Source: Acanthaster planci (taxonomy: Eukaryota; Echinodermata; Asteroidea; Valvatida; Acanthasteridae). Taken from it: a stretch of 62,000 nt of DNA. The notes beneath the pieces were generated by a model that saw nothing but the letters and a program-made list of their open reading frames with translations, was not told the DNA's origin and did no database searches. The position numbers and the translations under genes are program-made. The stretch lies in assembly GCF_001949145.1 (NCBI RefSeq), contig NW_019091384.1:1227628-1289627 (forward strand), in the 5' to 3' direction. This document shows, one piece after another, positions 41,601 through 52,716 of the stretch (within the stretch, counting starts at the first letter, position 1; each line of letters opens with the position of its first letter).

Positions 41601-41724
41601 GACTGTTCATCCTTGTACATTTATATAGTCAGTTGACTTGGACTGGCCTCCATCCCTCTCCGAGCCTGAGGATAGTGATGAGGACAACAGTGAGCAGGCC
41701 AAAGAAGTGGACAGAGAAACCTGA
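26675..41724 (+). CDS. PUS10: tRNA pseudouridine synthase Pus10
   Basis: Coding exons: 26675-26725, 29609-29746, 29988-30188, 32988-33074, 33789-33823, 34113-34224, 34346-34407, 35160-35205, 35526-35608, 35798-35880, 36782-36907, 37182-37238, 38044-38120, 39048-39103, 39575-39692, probable microexon 39843-39866, 40301-40425, 40630-40729, 41629-41724 (TGA). Phases join without a stop, giving about 558 aa (human 529). The enzyme makes pseudouridine in tRNA (position 54/55 activity in this family); the human protein also has reported nuclear roles. CSRC (42-45) and CSVC (112-115) match the zinc-binding pairs of the N-terminal domain. GRYNKYSRKLSQTPW precedes the catalytic motif GREDVDVRTLGNGRPF (349 on), whose aspartate is expected to be the nucleophile. 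VLHRRALATR and KEFIHGDFGRTKP follow near the C-terminus, then SVDLDWPPSL and an acidic tail. The acceptor of exon 39575 (TTTTGAG|G) and the microexon donor (AAT|GTTATC) are weak; the rest are canonical. Confidence 0.96.
26950..27085. repeat. Degenerate 17-bp tandem repeats in PUS10 intron 1
   Basis: Repeated units of the form GACAAGTCGTCCGTTGG or GACAACTCGACCGTTGA occur about seven times in succession. The later copies are more alike. They are GC- and CpG-rich compared with the intron. Confidence 0.7.
28219..29546 (+). mobile_element. hAT-like non-autonomous transposon, copy 1
   Basis: A 1328-bp element begins CAGGGTTG and ends CAACCCTG. It is flanked by identical 8-bp direct repeats AAAGGTAG (28211-28218 and 29547-29554), the target-site duplication length typical of the hAT superfamily. 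The ends are rich in GATTTAAATC palindromes. The interior holds degenerate tandem GGAGGATT repeats (about 28710-28880). No transposase frame was found, so it is non-autonomous. It lies in PUS10 intron 1, 62 bp before exon 2, and shares most of its length with copy 2 in the opposite orientation. Confidence 0.88.
30532..32583 (-). mobile_element. hAT-like transposon, copy 2 (inverted relative to copy 1)
   Basis: A 2052-bp relative of copy 1 in reverse orientation, in PUS10 intron 3. It begins CAGGGTTG and ends CAACCCTA. The flanks are CACTGTCA (30524-30531) and CGCTGTCA (32584-32591), an 8-bp target-site duplication with one mismatch. It matches copy 1 over both outer parts (for example ATTTTACCCTGCTCTGTG, and GAAGGTTC beside the tail). 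Between about 31180 and 32220 it carries about 1 kb that copy 1 lacks, where copy 1 instead has about 230 bp of its own. That segment has frames up to about 100 codons, none recognisable as transposase. Confidence 0.87.
39189..39241 (+). pseudogene. Tandem duplicate of PUS10 exon 14
   Basis: Exon 14 (39048-39103) is repeated 138 bp downstream. AGAGTACGCCAGATG is identical in both, the rest diverges, and the donor positions are exactly 138 bp apart. The copy has an acceptor (ctctctgtag) and a donor (CTG|GTAAGA). As 39189-39241 it is 53 nt, phase 0 to phase 2, the same phases as the original 56-nt exon, with no stop. It would encode QSTPDGHTKNLNCVD in place of KSTPDVRIRDLQCIG. The two could be used alternatively but not together. 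Loss of the conserved VRIRDLQ stretch favours a decaying copy. Confidence 0.7.
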
Positions 41725-41798
41725 AGAGTCACTGAGACAGGTGAAGGTGATTGTGGATGTTTAGCTGTCAAGGACAAATCCACAACCATATTTTTTCT

Positions 41799-41892
41799 CG
41801 GGGGAGGAGAAATTTTGGGGGACAGGGGAATTTTTTTTGGGGGGGGATCTTTTTATGGTCTTTCCTGCGGGGGTAAGGCTAAGTTGGGGGGG
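41799..41892 (+). promoter_or_regulatory. G-run cluster in the PUS10 3' UTR (possible G-quadruplex)
   Basis: Within 95 bases on the sense strand there are six runs of four or more G (about 41799, 41815, 41824, 41839, 41869, 41886), some of eight or more. Spacers are short enough for a quadruplex in RNA. The position, 75 nt after the stop codon, is the interest. Formation is inferred. Confidence 0.45.
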
Positions 41893-42620
41893 GGGCTTTC
41901 ACACGTGTTTGGAGGAAGGTAAATTAAAGAGGTTTTTAAAAATCGCTATTCTCATTGCATTTTGATAAAATGTTCCGGGGGTGGAAGACATGACCCTAGT
42001 CCTCCACCCTTCAATCTACCAGTAGAGTCACTGTCACTCATATGTGCATTACCTTCCATATGTTGGAAATGGTTCTTGTACTGACACACTCTGATATTGC
42101 AATCGTTTTATGCATATACATGTTCGACTTTTCTGAGGTTAGGATTGGTTGGAATCCCTCTGGTTTGGGGCAAGATGGTTTTATTTCCTTTCTAAATTTG
42201 CAAGTTTTTTCCTCTGATTCCTTCAGAAGAACTAGTTTGAATATTCACAACTTGGGAGATCAGATGTATAAGAATGCTCTTATCTTGTAAGCATTGTTCG
42301 TGAAATCACTCTTTCTCCTTAAAACCTAAAAATGTTCAAACCTAATGCCTACAAAATTGAGTGACCTTGCAAAGACCATTTTATCTAGTACCAGAATATC
42401 ATTTATTTTAGTTTCACTTCCAAACTTAAAAATGTGGGCTTTAGCTTCTTACAAAATCTGTTCCTTTTAAGTTGTGGCAAATCTTGGAAGCCAGTGACAA
42501 TTTGTTTTGTTTGGAAACATTAATTCAGGCTTAAGGATTCCTGCTGAACCACTGAATAACAAATCGATGTGAAACAAATTTCAATGTAAACACAGCTTTA
42601 TTTACACAGCACTTGTGAAC

Positions 42621-42626
42621 AATAAA
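42621..42626 (+). terminator. Candidate PUS10 poly(A) signal
   Basis: AATAAA lies about 900 bases after the PUS10 stop. Other A-rich candidates lie near 41924 and 43243, so use is uncertain. Confidence 0.35.
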
Positions 42627-44124
42627 TTTGTTATTTAACATTTTATTAATATGTATTAACTCATTTCAAAGGAGAGCACATATTACTTTCATTGGTCTAT
42701 AAAGCAAGTTTAATTTATATTTTATTCATGTTCAAATTTATATTTTGCCAGTGTACATGTTGATTTTCACAGCAAAACAAACATAACCCCCACCCCCCAA
42801 AATTTTTTTTTACTGTTGAAAGAGTACTTTCCCTTGAGTGTGAGTACTTGTTGAAACAAAGTATTCAGATACCACAAGACTACATATCTTACAACAAGGC
42901 ACCTTCATGTTCAAAGCATTAACACAAAGCATTAGTTCTCCCCTAAAACATTAAGATCTGGTTTCTAATGGATGCTTCAGTAGAAGGATAAAATCAAATG
43001 AAAATGATGGGAATACATGAAGCTATATGAAAAGCACGTTTGACCAGGAGAACCCAGCAAACGTACGTAAGACTGTCTGTCTGTTTATAAAGACCTCAAG
43101 CTGGATAATTAGGAAAACAGGTCACAAAAGGATATGTTTTTGTCTTTTTTTCATACATATGGGTTGTCACAATGTGGCCAATGTGGGCAGATGATCTCTA
43201 GTTTAATGTATGCTCAATGGACAAATTATTTTGGGTAAAATAAACACTGCACAGGTGGTTTTTTTTTTCCTATGGAAAGTATGTATGTATTGCGTAAGTA
43301 CAAACTATATAAACGAAAATATTTTAATGTTGGAAGTGGAACATGGAACTGCCAAACAAAATTGTAAAAACTAACTTGAAAGTACAAATTTATTTTGATT
43401 TAATTTTGATGAATTTTCAAAAAATGTACATATGATATTGAAGTCATTTGTTTTTCATTTCTCCATAGGATGTCTTTTGTTTTTTTATAAAGCTTCTATA
43501 CATGTAACTAAGAAAAAGATGGAATATTTCTGTCCTGGAATATTTGAAGATAAGGCATCTACAAATTACACTAAAAAAACTTATGTCTGGCAGATGAAAA
43601 GGCATTTAGTTTACAACACGCTCTTCCACTCTGTCTACTCTTCGAAACATTTTAAACATTCAAAATACCAGGTACTATTCCTTGTTTACATGCTTGCAAT
43701 TTGTCACTACAAAATACATATAACTGTTTATGGCTAAATTAGCAGATATTTTGTTTCCTGATTCGAGATTTAAGGAGCAAATATGCACTGAAAATCTTTT
43801 GGATTAATCGTCCAGAGCTAATGTCATCCCCCGGCGGAACGATTTTCGAAGTGGAGGGTTTGTTGTTAGACCATCAGGCATCAGCCATAAATAGCTCGAT
43901 CCATTGAACCCCACCCAATTATAGCACCTGCAAAAAGTGTGTGGGGCAGGCCCCCCAATTGAAAAAGTGGGGGGTCACTCCCCCCCCCCGTTTCCGCTGC
44001 TAGTGATGTCATCAAATTGCTCAACACAAATAGTTCACTTCCTACAAAAAGGGTTTTCTTCGCTGGAATAGGTTCCCAGTCTAATATCACACGGTTTATT
44101 ATAGTGTTATTGACTGGTTCCTTA

Positions 44125-44130
44125 TTTATT
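44125..44130 (-). terminator. Candidate aquaporin poly(A) signal
   Basis: TTTATT on + (AATAAA on the minus strand) lies about 310 bases beyond the aquaporin stop codon at 44440-44442. A second lies at 44095-44100. Confidence 0.4.
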
Positions 44131-44439
44131 TTTGTGTTCTCAACTCCGCATATAAACATGCTGTAAGTGTAACTGTGAACTAGTCTCCAAACGATTACAA
44201 TTATGCCCTGTATTTTGACCGTGCAAAAAATGCTCTGTTTTGCCCATCTGCAGTCTTTGTAGCTTCATGAAATCGGGCCATGGGCACCAGGCCTTAAAAT
44301 TTTAAAACATGGGTTTGTTACAAATTGCTGTGGGTCGGTTACTTGTTCCCTTGAAAGGCTTGAATCTACAAAAATTTCGTTTGGTTCTGAGAGAACGATT
44401 AGATGTTATCGAAGTCTCGGCGGTCATTGCTGTCCGTGT

Positions 44440-47400
44440 TTATCGCACCTTGCCAAGGAGTCGCTTTCTGCGGTCGCCCAAAATTACCCTGTGAGATGAA
44501 TGGAAACAAAAAATGTGAAATTCTTTGAGTGATTTAAATGCAGTACTGGCAGACCTGGATCACAGATCCTCATGCAACAGAAACTTACAACTGGACAGTT
44601 AAATGCACCGAAAGTGACATCAAACCAAAAACTATGCAACAACTAAGGTTGGCTTGTTTTGTTTCGTGTTTTCGTTTTGTGTTTGTTACAATGTTTCGAG
44701 GTTTTTTGTTTGGTTTAGTTTTTTCGTTTTGTTGTTTTTTCGTTTTGTTCTTGTTGTTTTGGTTCTGTTTTTCCACCAATATTCAAGTTGATGCAATTTA
44801 CCGATATAGCAGGGCCGCAATCAGAGCACCCACGATAGGGCCCGCCCAGTACACATAGTGCTCATTCCAATAACCAGAGGAGATAGCCGCCGCAAAGGAC
44901 ACGGCTGGATTGAAGCCCCCACCAGCTGTGAAGTAGCTGAAAAGCAAGAATTTCACAGAAAAAAATATGAGTTGGGGATGGAAATTTTCTCTCACCTCGA
45001 GGAATGATTCCTTGGGATTTTTTAACAAATAGCTTTAAGTTTCAATTTGCCATGTTGCCTGTACACTTTTGGCCGACTACATATTAGGCTTTAAGGAAAG
45101 AGTTCGAAATATGTCTCTTTGACAGCTGAAAGAGATTAGTCATCGATGATTTCAAGGATTTTGTCACAGAAAACGCGAAAAAACCTTTGAAATGTCGCGG
45201 TGGCGTATTGTACCCTCTACTGTCTCTAGGCTTTTGGTGGAAGTGTTTGGAGTGAGGCTCAAAATAAAATGTTACACGCAGATAAAACTGTTGACGTCCT
45301 CCGTATTAGATGGCATCCTTGCATTTTGTTATAAAATAAAAATTTTGCTTGCGGACAGAAAGAAAGTTCCGGTTGTGGATGAAACTCACGTGGCGATTAC
45401 GACAGCAGAGACTCCCATTCCGTAATAGAGGGGCGCCCTATGCGGCTGGCGGTCATCGACATTATCGAGCAAGTAGCACAGGTAGACGGCACAGGATGCT
45501 ATAATCTCAATGATGATAATGGAATGAATACCAAAATCCCAGGTGGAAGTACGCAGATACTGATTGAAGGGATCGATACGGCGGTTTCCACGCATCATAT
45601 TGGCTCCTCCGTGGATTTCATCGAAGGAGTCGTACTGGTAAATCACGGCCTGAAAAAGTTTGTTTTAAAGCTGCGTAAAAGTACAGTCACCGAGTTTGTG
45701 ACCTAGCGATGTTTTCTTTTATGCCCTACTTTATATAATTTGCTGTATCTGTTTTTAAAAAGAAACCTTTTACACTCTGGCTGATTCAAAGGAAATATCA
45801 AAAGGTAGCTAATCTACGGAGGCGTATTTAGGACATGACTGAAAAAAGTTTGACCCACAATTTCGCCCAGGCGACTATTTCGCACGGGCGGATTACTATT
45901 TCACCCAGACGGATTCATAGCGAAATTGTGAAAAACATAGGTATAATCCACCGGGTGGAATAGTCATCCGCCCCGACGAAATAGTACGACAAAAAATATT
46001 GTTAGTCTTGTCCTAAATACAATCCCACACTAATTAAAATTATTAACTTAAAGCTACATTAATGCGGGAACTGTTTGACGAACATAGCCGTGCTTTTCTG
46101 CACGGCACCGCAGTGACTTTTCCCAAAACCTTGAAACATTCAACACATTGTACACGGGCTCTTCCGTTTAGTCAATAAATTGTTAGTAGGGACTATCTTA
46201 TGAAAGCCCACTTGTGCCAAAAAGCCAAGTAGGTCTATTACGAGATCTGTTTGTCTAATTTAGTTCTTGACGAGATCCATTTTGGAAACGTTTTGGGAAG
46301 AGTCGTCTTTTAAGAGAAATTTAAGGTTCAATTTACTAGGCAAACATAACAAAATAATCATAAAAGTAGAAAGAATATTTTGCAATAAGAGATCTCGAGC
46401 TTGAAAAAAATATTCTTTTCTTTTTCAAAATGTGTACATGTGTACAAGAGGGCACTATAGCGGGGTTTTGTAGCATCTTTGAGAGGTCGTTGAATTGTTT
46501 GATGCTGGGATTCGGCGCGTCTGGTGACAATAATTAAAGATGTATACAGCATTTACGTCCGATGTTCGATTTGAACCAAGACACTTCAGCTGCATCATGA
46601 ATGACAAGAATGAGAAATCGTCACCTTGACAAAAGCTGCACCCAGTAAGGCCCCAATGAACTGGAAGGGGAGATAGACGAGTCCAACGACCAATTTCGTA
46701 CCGCCGGACAGCACAGAGGCCAAGGTTACAGCTGGATTGAATTGGCCACCACTGCGTCAAAAACCGAGTTGATATTTGAGTAGTGAAAGATAAAAATATA
46801 CTTGGAATCATAAGTAGAATAAAAACGGAGTGCTTGATGACATTTCACCTTGGATAGGAAATATTCATTGAATCACAGCGATGAATTATATAATTATCTT
46901 CATTAAACTAAATGATGGATGGATATAGAGAATTAAAGCTTACAATTCAGGCAGCAGGCTTTGAAAGGAACGTCAAATTTTGAGAATTCTTTTGAATATT
47001 CTTTGAAATTAATTCGAACAGCTTTTTTTGTTGATTTTTGTTTTTGATATTTTTATGGAATGCCTTATTGTATTTGGATAATCAGTTGCGTATCTAGGTC
47101 GGTGGGATGGATTTTTTTTAACAAATGTCTTTTTTTTTTCAGCCGTATAAAGAACAGTGACATTTTCAGTTCTTAAAATAAAGAGAGGGCTAGGTCTCAC
47201 TGCTTCATACCTATAAAGTAGCTTCACCCTTATAATGCTCATTAAGTTTTCATCGGCTGAGGCCGGGCGAACATTAATTTCCATATTTTCCTTGTTCATT
47301 GGAATATTTCGTTGATTAAAAGGTGGTTATTTTTATTTTAGCACGAAAAAGGGGGCCAGTCAATAACTCCGTACGTCTATTGCCTACCTTATTTTGACGA

Positions 47401-47602
47401 AGGCATTGCAGAGCACTGCAATGGCAAAACCGTGGACAATCCCGATACCAAACACATTGTTCACAGTGACGGACAAACAAGCGATGAAGGTGTACAAAAC
47501 ACTCCCTGTGAACTCGGCAAAGATGGGCTGCACGTAGCGCTCCCATACGTTGAGATCATCGTCGTCATCATCCCGTCTCGGTAATGTCCTGTTTGATTTC
47601 AT
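44440..47602 (-). CDS. AQP8: Aquaporin-8-like membrane channel
   Basis: Five minus-strand exons: 47602-47388, 46751-46625, 45649-45390, 44936-44802 and 44488-44440 (TAA). All have GT-AG borders and compatible phases. The product is 261 aa, the length of human AQP8. A TAG lies in frame just upstream of ATG 47602. The N-terminus is RRDDDDDD, then WERYVQPIFAEFTGSVLYTF starts helix 1 as in AQP8. The first pore motif is GGQFNPAV (NPA 77-79). The second is GGGFNPAVSF (NPA 210-212), where the position that is Arg in nearly all aquaporins is Val213. The C-terminus RVILGDRRKRLLGKVR matches the AQP8 tail. The family conducts water, ammonia and hydrogen peroxide; the altered filter makes substrate uncertain. 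The loop between exons 2 and 3 (residues 118-150) is long and polar. Confidence 0.93.
45824..46020. mobile_element. 197-bp MITE-like foldback in an aquaporin intron
   Basis: The terminal inverted repeats are GTATTTAGGACATGAC (45824-45839) and GTCTTGTCCTAAATAC (46005-46020), 15 of 16 matching. Flanking TA bases allow a TA target site (Tc1/mariner-like), but this is not certain. Inside are two direct copies of about 21 bp beginning ACTATTTC, followed by an inverted partner containing GAAATAGT. It lies in the intron between exons 2 and 3. Confidence 0.75.
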
Positions 47603-49924
47603 TTTTTTCAAATGCTATGTGTCGATGTTCTTCAACAGCGCGGGAAGACCTGACCAAATTTTGTGTCCTAATTTTGTAAAAATGGCGTCGCCGTTGTGTG
47701 CTCTGATGTTACAGTGCAGAGAGAAGTATTTTAGGTGGAGTGAATAGAATCATAAAGGATGACATAAAATTGTAGACGTTGCTGCCAGCCGTTACTTTAG
47801 AGTGGATGGATAAACAGACCGTTTCTGGGCTTGAGTTGACTATGCGGTGCGACTGCATTCGACGACTAAGTTAACCAAGATAAGGTCGGATTGTGTTGAT
47901 TCAACGCTTAAGCGTCATATCAAAAATATTGGGTAAATAAAAGTAGGACCAATAGATTTGGTTCCTTGGACGTCTGGTAAGCGTTAGTAGTGTGTACCTT
48001 GCTCCGGTAGGTACTGGTTAGTCATTGATAAAAGTTAATGATTAATGAGTTGCGATGCTTTGCAACACATGCGTGCTTGCCTTCGCGCGCCTCGAATGCT
48101 AACACTTAGCACTATAAGAATAATTATAAAGACAGGCGAGGATGCATTTTTGTGTTTAAGAATTTTTTATGGTTACCCAGCGTCGGGCAAGATTTAAGTG
48201 ACAATCTCTTGCATTCATTGATATGGCGTCCTAACTCATAGGATGAAGTTTGTGATTCCGAGCTGTGTCCCTCGAAAGGGCAGAAGGAAAATACTGCTAA
48301 TTAATTTTGGGGGTTTTTTGGACCTGGCCAACGTAGATTTTAACACTGTATACTCAGTGTGTGCCCCCAAAGGCTTGTGAAAATAATAATGGCAGAAAAG
48401 CTGACGCGCCAAAATGAGTGGGAATAATCTCCACTCGGTAGGACTAGAAACGGTGATTTAACCCAAAGATAATGACGTGGGCAGTGCAATGGTTGGAAAA
48501 ATATTAGATGTATTCAATAAACCGAAGATACTTCTTACAATTTATTTCTCTGGTGAAAATGCATTTTCACTCGACGATAATTATGAAACTTTTTGTTCAT
48601 GTAACATTCTTACAACAAAAAGATATAAACCGTGGCATCATATACATAGTACTAATGAAGATATATGTGTTCCATATAACGTTACATGTGTAATGAAAAT
48701 AGGTCAGTAAAATAAAAATGGTCTAATATGCTTAAATGTAAATGAAAACACGAGAGGTCTATTGATAAACAATGCAAAAATGTTACCAATAAATGTATGA
48801 CAAAATCAGTGGTCCAAATCTCGTTTAACTGAAGTAACAAATGTAAAAGAGAAATTTAGCAAAACATCGTTTACCAAAACCTTAGAATATTACCTTATTT
48901 TTTAATTTGAATTCGCTTTTGTGCTATATGCAAATTTCCATATTCATTAGCAAACTTTGAATGTCAACATCACAATGTTGCATTTAGCTGTGAACAAAAG
49001 ACATATTTCTGTCCTGAATTTCTTTTTGTTATGTAAGAATTTGTGGCAGTAGTCCAGCGAGCGACCCTTTCTCTGAAGTGTTTTCAATGAGCAAATTAAT
49101 TTTGGGTAATTTGAATAGAAAACCTTTTGAACAGTGTCTTCCCAGAATGAAATCAACAGCTGGATAAGTTCAAAAGATGAGAATGCACCTTTCAATCCGC
49201 TTCAACCTGCTTGTCAAATTATTTTCATTCATTAAAGAAAAGTATAAAGTGCGTCTAAAAACTCATCTTATGAAATCCTTTACTTGGAACATACCTCTTA
49301 CAATTCCGATGATAGCCGAAAGTGTATTTCCTGTGGATTTCTTCAGTTTTTAGGTAATCCGAAAATAACGAAAAATCATGGAGACGATTGTGTGATACGG
49401 TTAGAAATATTTCTAGTTTTAAAAGTAAATTTTTCGTCGTACTGCTTAGAATAAGGGGGCATATTCTTCTCATCGCTGTAACTTATAGCAAAGAGTCTGA
49501 AAGTTGACCTCAAACGGCGCGCTTCCGGAACCCTTGGATGGAAAAATAACGTTCAAAAGTTTTAAAATTTGCGATATTTTTTGTTCAGTTACTTCTTAAA
49601 ACTCAACTTGTAAAAAAGGCCTTTTGTAAAAGTTTTGCTAGCATATCAATATATGTAAAGTCGAGCCATTTGATCACAGGTCAAGTCAAATCACAAATCA
49701 ATTTGTACCTGCGCAATGTGTGATTTATATTTCAAGCCACAGCCAGGTGATTCAGACGTAGCCTTGAGCAGACAAGACTGATGTAGACGTTGCGGCTACG
49801 GACGAAGTCCTACTGTGATTAATTTTATGAACGCAAGGCGTAAGTTGACAGGCCTAATTTATAACTTTAGTGGGTTCGATTGGATAGTTTTCTCACTTGT
49901 GTTGATAACAAGTACATGTAACAA

Positions 49925-50065
49925 TGAGCAAGTCCAAGTTAAAAGTCACAAGTCGAGTCACAAGTCAAAAACTGAAAGTTGCAAATCACGAGTCACAAAA
50001 ATAGTGACCCGAGTCCGACTCGAGTCCAAGTCAGTTGCAAATGAGTCGATCGAGTCTACAACTCT
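49925..50065. repeat. Degenerate GAGTCACAAGTC simple repeat
   Basis: Short units of the form AGTCACAAGTC, GAGTCC and CGAGTC recur throughout, including a GACTCGAGTC palindrome. This is a degenerate satellite-like tract. Confidence 0.7.
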
Positions 50066-50119
50066 GCAAAAAAACTAGTGGAAGCGTTACCATGCATCAC
50101 CATATTCGTCTACATGGAC

Positions 50120-50290
50120 ATAAAAAGGACTGTTGTCAAGAAGTAGTATTCGTCACAATGCGCGAATCTGTCGACCCATGTGCGTTTGGAAAGGGTCGAC
50201 AGATTTCGCACATTGTAATTGGCCAACACGTTGCAAACTCTTGGAAGCGCACTATTGTGAATCGCCCGTGTTACGTCTCAAACACTGTTT
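50120..50290. repeat. Palindromic MITE-like repeat, copy B
   Basis: The inverted arms AATGCGCGAATCTGTCGACC and GGGTCGACAGATTTCGCACA flank a 15-nt centre (ATGTGCGTTTGG...) around 50180. The right arm continues as TAATTGGCCAACACGTTGCA, then a segment that matches the reversed left flank of copy A (CACTAYTGTGRATC). It belongs to the same family as copy A at about 2535-2690. Confidence 0.72.
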
Positions 50291-51293
50291 GCAAATGTAT
50301 GTAGGCTACCTGGCGAGTTTTGATCCTCTTTCCGCTTCACGCTGTAACGTGTTCTATAAAATCCATCAGCCTTTACAATCAACCGCAGTCTCATGACTTT
50401 TAATACGGACGGGCCGTACTCATGATCGAGAACACTGAGTCATGGCCAAACTTTTTTGCGTTAAACACCATGGGCATAGGCCGGGGTCGCTGTTGATTGG
50501 AGTGCTTGTGTCATATCTCGATTGATCATTCTTTAAATTCTGAATTGGAGAAGACTCGACTTTAAACTCATGTGAACGTCAGCAAGGGGCGTCCATTAAC
50601 TGCAACAAAGTTTAGGACTGGACTGTAGAATATCAAGGGCCTTTAACCTGTTCTTTATATATTTTCAACTGTTTTGGACAAAAATATGTTAACATTATGG
50701 TATTGCCACCCATTTTTTTCGGCGATTCCCTTCCAACCTTTTTATTTTCTCTTCCGGAGAGAGACAAACGCCAACATTCAACGGCTCCCCCTGAGGTGCT
50801 GTACCTATGGGACAATTGGTTTGTTTCTTTTAAGAACATGGCTCTGCCAGATTCTGACAAGCAGCGTTGGGGTGGGTAGGGAAAGTTTGGCCAATCAACA
50901 GATTAAAACTAGAATGAAAGCTCTGATGCCATCTACGGTTTTTTCATCACGAGCGAAATATTAAGGGACTTGTGAGTTCTCTGCAAGTTTAAAATTAATC
51001 ACATGTCGTCATCACCACTAGCACTACGCAAGCGGTCCAATCGCTAATGGTCGTTGAAACAAAAATAATTACAGTTTATGTGAAGGGCGCCCCCAACTTA
51101 TCCACTAGTCTGGTTCCCTTATCCGGCTTAATTTGAGAATGAGCCAGTGAACGAGCCAGTTCCCAGTGCAGCCATTATAATGGCAAGGTCGAGTTGACTT
51201 TAGACTGACCAACAGCGCTCGAACGCGTACGGTGTATGGTAAGACATATGGAAGGGCTGCGTAGCATCGTGATCAGAATATTGACAAGAGTAT

Positions 51294-51512
51294 AAAATCA
51301 GTGCTCTGGATGTGATTGTCGAGCTTTCGGTAACTGCATACCTTCTTCGGGGTAAGCAGATTTAGTTCTTAGTGTGCAAGCAGATTCAATTCAGTGTAAT
51401 CTGCCTGCCCTGAAGAAGGTATGTGAACTGAATCTGCTTGCCCTAGAAACTGAAGGTAAACAGTTACCGAAAGCTTCAAGTTGGCAATCTCATATTCCAG
51501 AGCACTGATTTT
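51294..51512. mobile_element. 219-bp foldback element
   Basis: The ends AAAATCAGTGCTCTGGA (51294-51310) and its exact reverse complement (51496-51512) form terminal inverted repeats. Inside, CTTTCGGTAACTG pairs with CAGTTACCGAAAG, and ATACCTTCTTC pairs with GAAGAAGGTAT, so nearly the whole element folds. There is no coding capacity and no clear target-site duplication. Confidence 0.85.
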
Positions 51513-51689
51513 GAATGGTAAGACATGTTTAGTCGACCATTTGGCCGGGGACCGTGCTCGGGTATGGTCACACCGCTGGTTACCAATAACATACTCCATT
51601 TATCATTACAGAGGGAACCATTCATATGAAAATAATTGTACAAGGGTGCAGACCACTAATTCAAGTGAGAATTTTTGACCAGCTCATAA

Positions 51690-52426
51690 GCATTAAAAGT
51701 GCCCCCCACAGTATCTTTTGAAAAAGGAGATTGTTTGGCCCCCAAAATGGTGAGATTGTGTAAATCGTTGCCAGGATCAACTCACTGGGTCTTTGAGCTT
51801 TCATATGAGAGCAGAAAGAGCTAAAAACTACGGTTGAAAAATGGTCCTAGTAAGTGCCCGAGAAAGTTGAGGGTTGCCACTTGAAAAATGGCTGCAATCA
51901 GACTTCGGAAAAATCTCTTTNNNNNNNNNNNNNNNNNNNNNNNNNNNNNNNNNNNNNNNNNNNNNNNNNNNNNNNATGGGGCTTGAATTAGTGGACTGGG
52001 CCCACAAGATTTCAGTAACCTTGGAAGCGACAAGAATCGCAGCCTAAGCTGAACTTTGAGTAACAATAAGATTTAAAAAAGGCCGACTGGGGTTGTTCGA
52101 GCTTAACTTAATAGCGCGCGCGCATTGTTAAAAAGCCACTGACTAGTGGCCTAACTATAGTTCGCGCCCGAACTTGCCCCTAGCTAGCTCTTTAATAATG
52201 CGGTGCACTGAGTCCACGAATTCAAGCCCCATTGAAACGTTGTAAATTAAAATCAGCATTGTTCAGGGCCCAATAATGTGCATACCAACATCCCTTAGGT
52301 TTCTGAAACAAACATTAAATTTTTGTCTGGTCTCTAGTCTTTCAACTTCTTTTCAATTTCTTGTGGGTTAACCAATTGCATTTTTCACATGAAACATATC
52401 ACCCCTGTGGGGGGCACTTTTCATGC
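51690..52426. mobile_element. PIF/Harbinger-like foldback interrupted by a gap
   Basis: The terminal inverted repeats start GCATTAAAAGTGCCCC on the left and pair with a right end GGGGCACTTTTCATGC (one mismatch). Over 17 bp (AAAAGTGCCCCCCACAG) the match is perfect. Direct TAA flanks both ends (51687-51689 and 52427-52429), fitting the 3-bp TWA target site of PIF/Harbinger elements. An inner inverted pair at about 51976-51999 and 52208-52231 (GGGGCTTGAATT) shows further foldback. The N gap lies within it. Confidence 0.65.
51921..51975. other. Assembly gap (55 N)
   Basis: This run of N lies inside a foldback element. Strong secondary structure is a plausible cause. Confidence 0.99.
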
Positions 52427-52716
52427 TAACGACTCGGAATGCGTCATTAGTCGTGGCTTCTATGGGTTCACTTGCCATGCTAGCCGCAGCCATGACTTTC
52501 GTTTTGTTGGAATCCTACGGTAGGGAACCAGACTTTAGTAGTCTGGGGTACGTTACTGATGACTGTATGCAAATGTCATATTCCGAGACTGTTGCTTGAC
52601 TTACTAATTCTGGACGCTGGCCATACCTTACCAATATCAGCGGCAGAAAGATCAATTTTTGCCGAAACAATTTCACTCTTTCTACAAAGGCTAGAGCGAC
52701 AACTTTGTCCCTGAAA

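Larger units (their letters stand above)
41725..44094. other. PUS10 3' UTR and intergenic space
   Basis: G-rich sequence follows the stop (listed separately). An AATAAA at 42621-42626 is the clearest candidate poly(A) signal. After that the sequence is AT-rich up to the 3' end of the convergent aquaporin gene. No further gene was recognised. Confidence 0.5.
47603..51293. other. Upstream of the aquaporin; no gene recognised
   Basis: The first few hundred bases probably contain the aquaporin promoter; no TATA box was identified with confidence. The rest has short open frames without recognisable products, the AGTCACAAGTC-type repeat at 49925-50065 and the palindromic repeat copy B. Confidence 0.45.
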
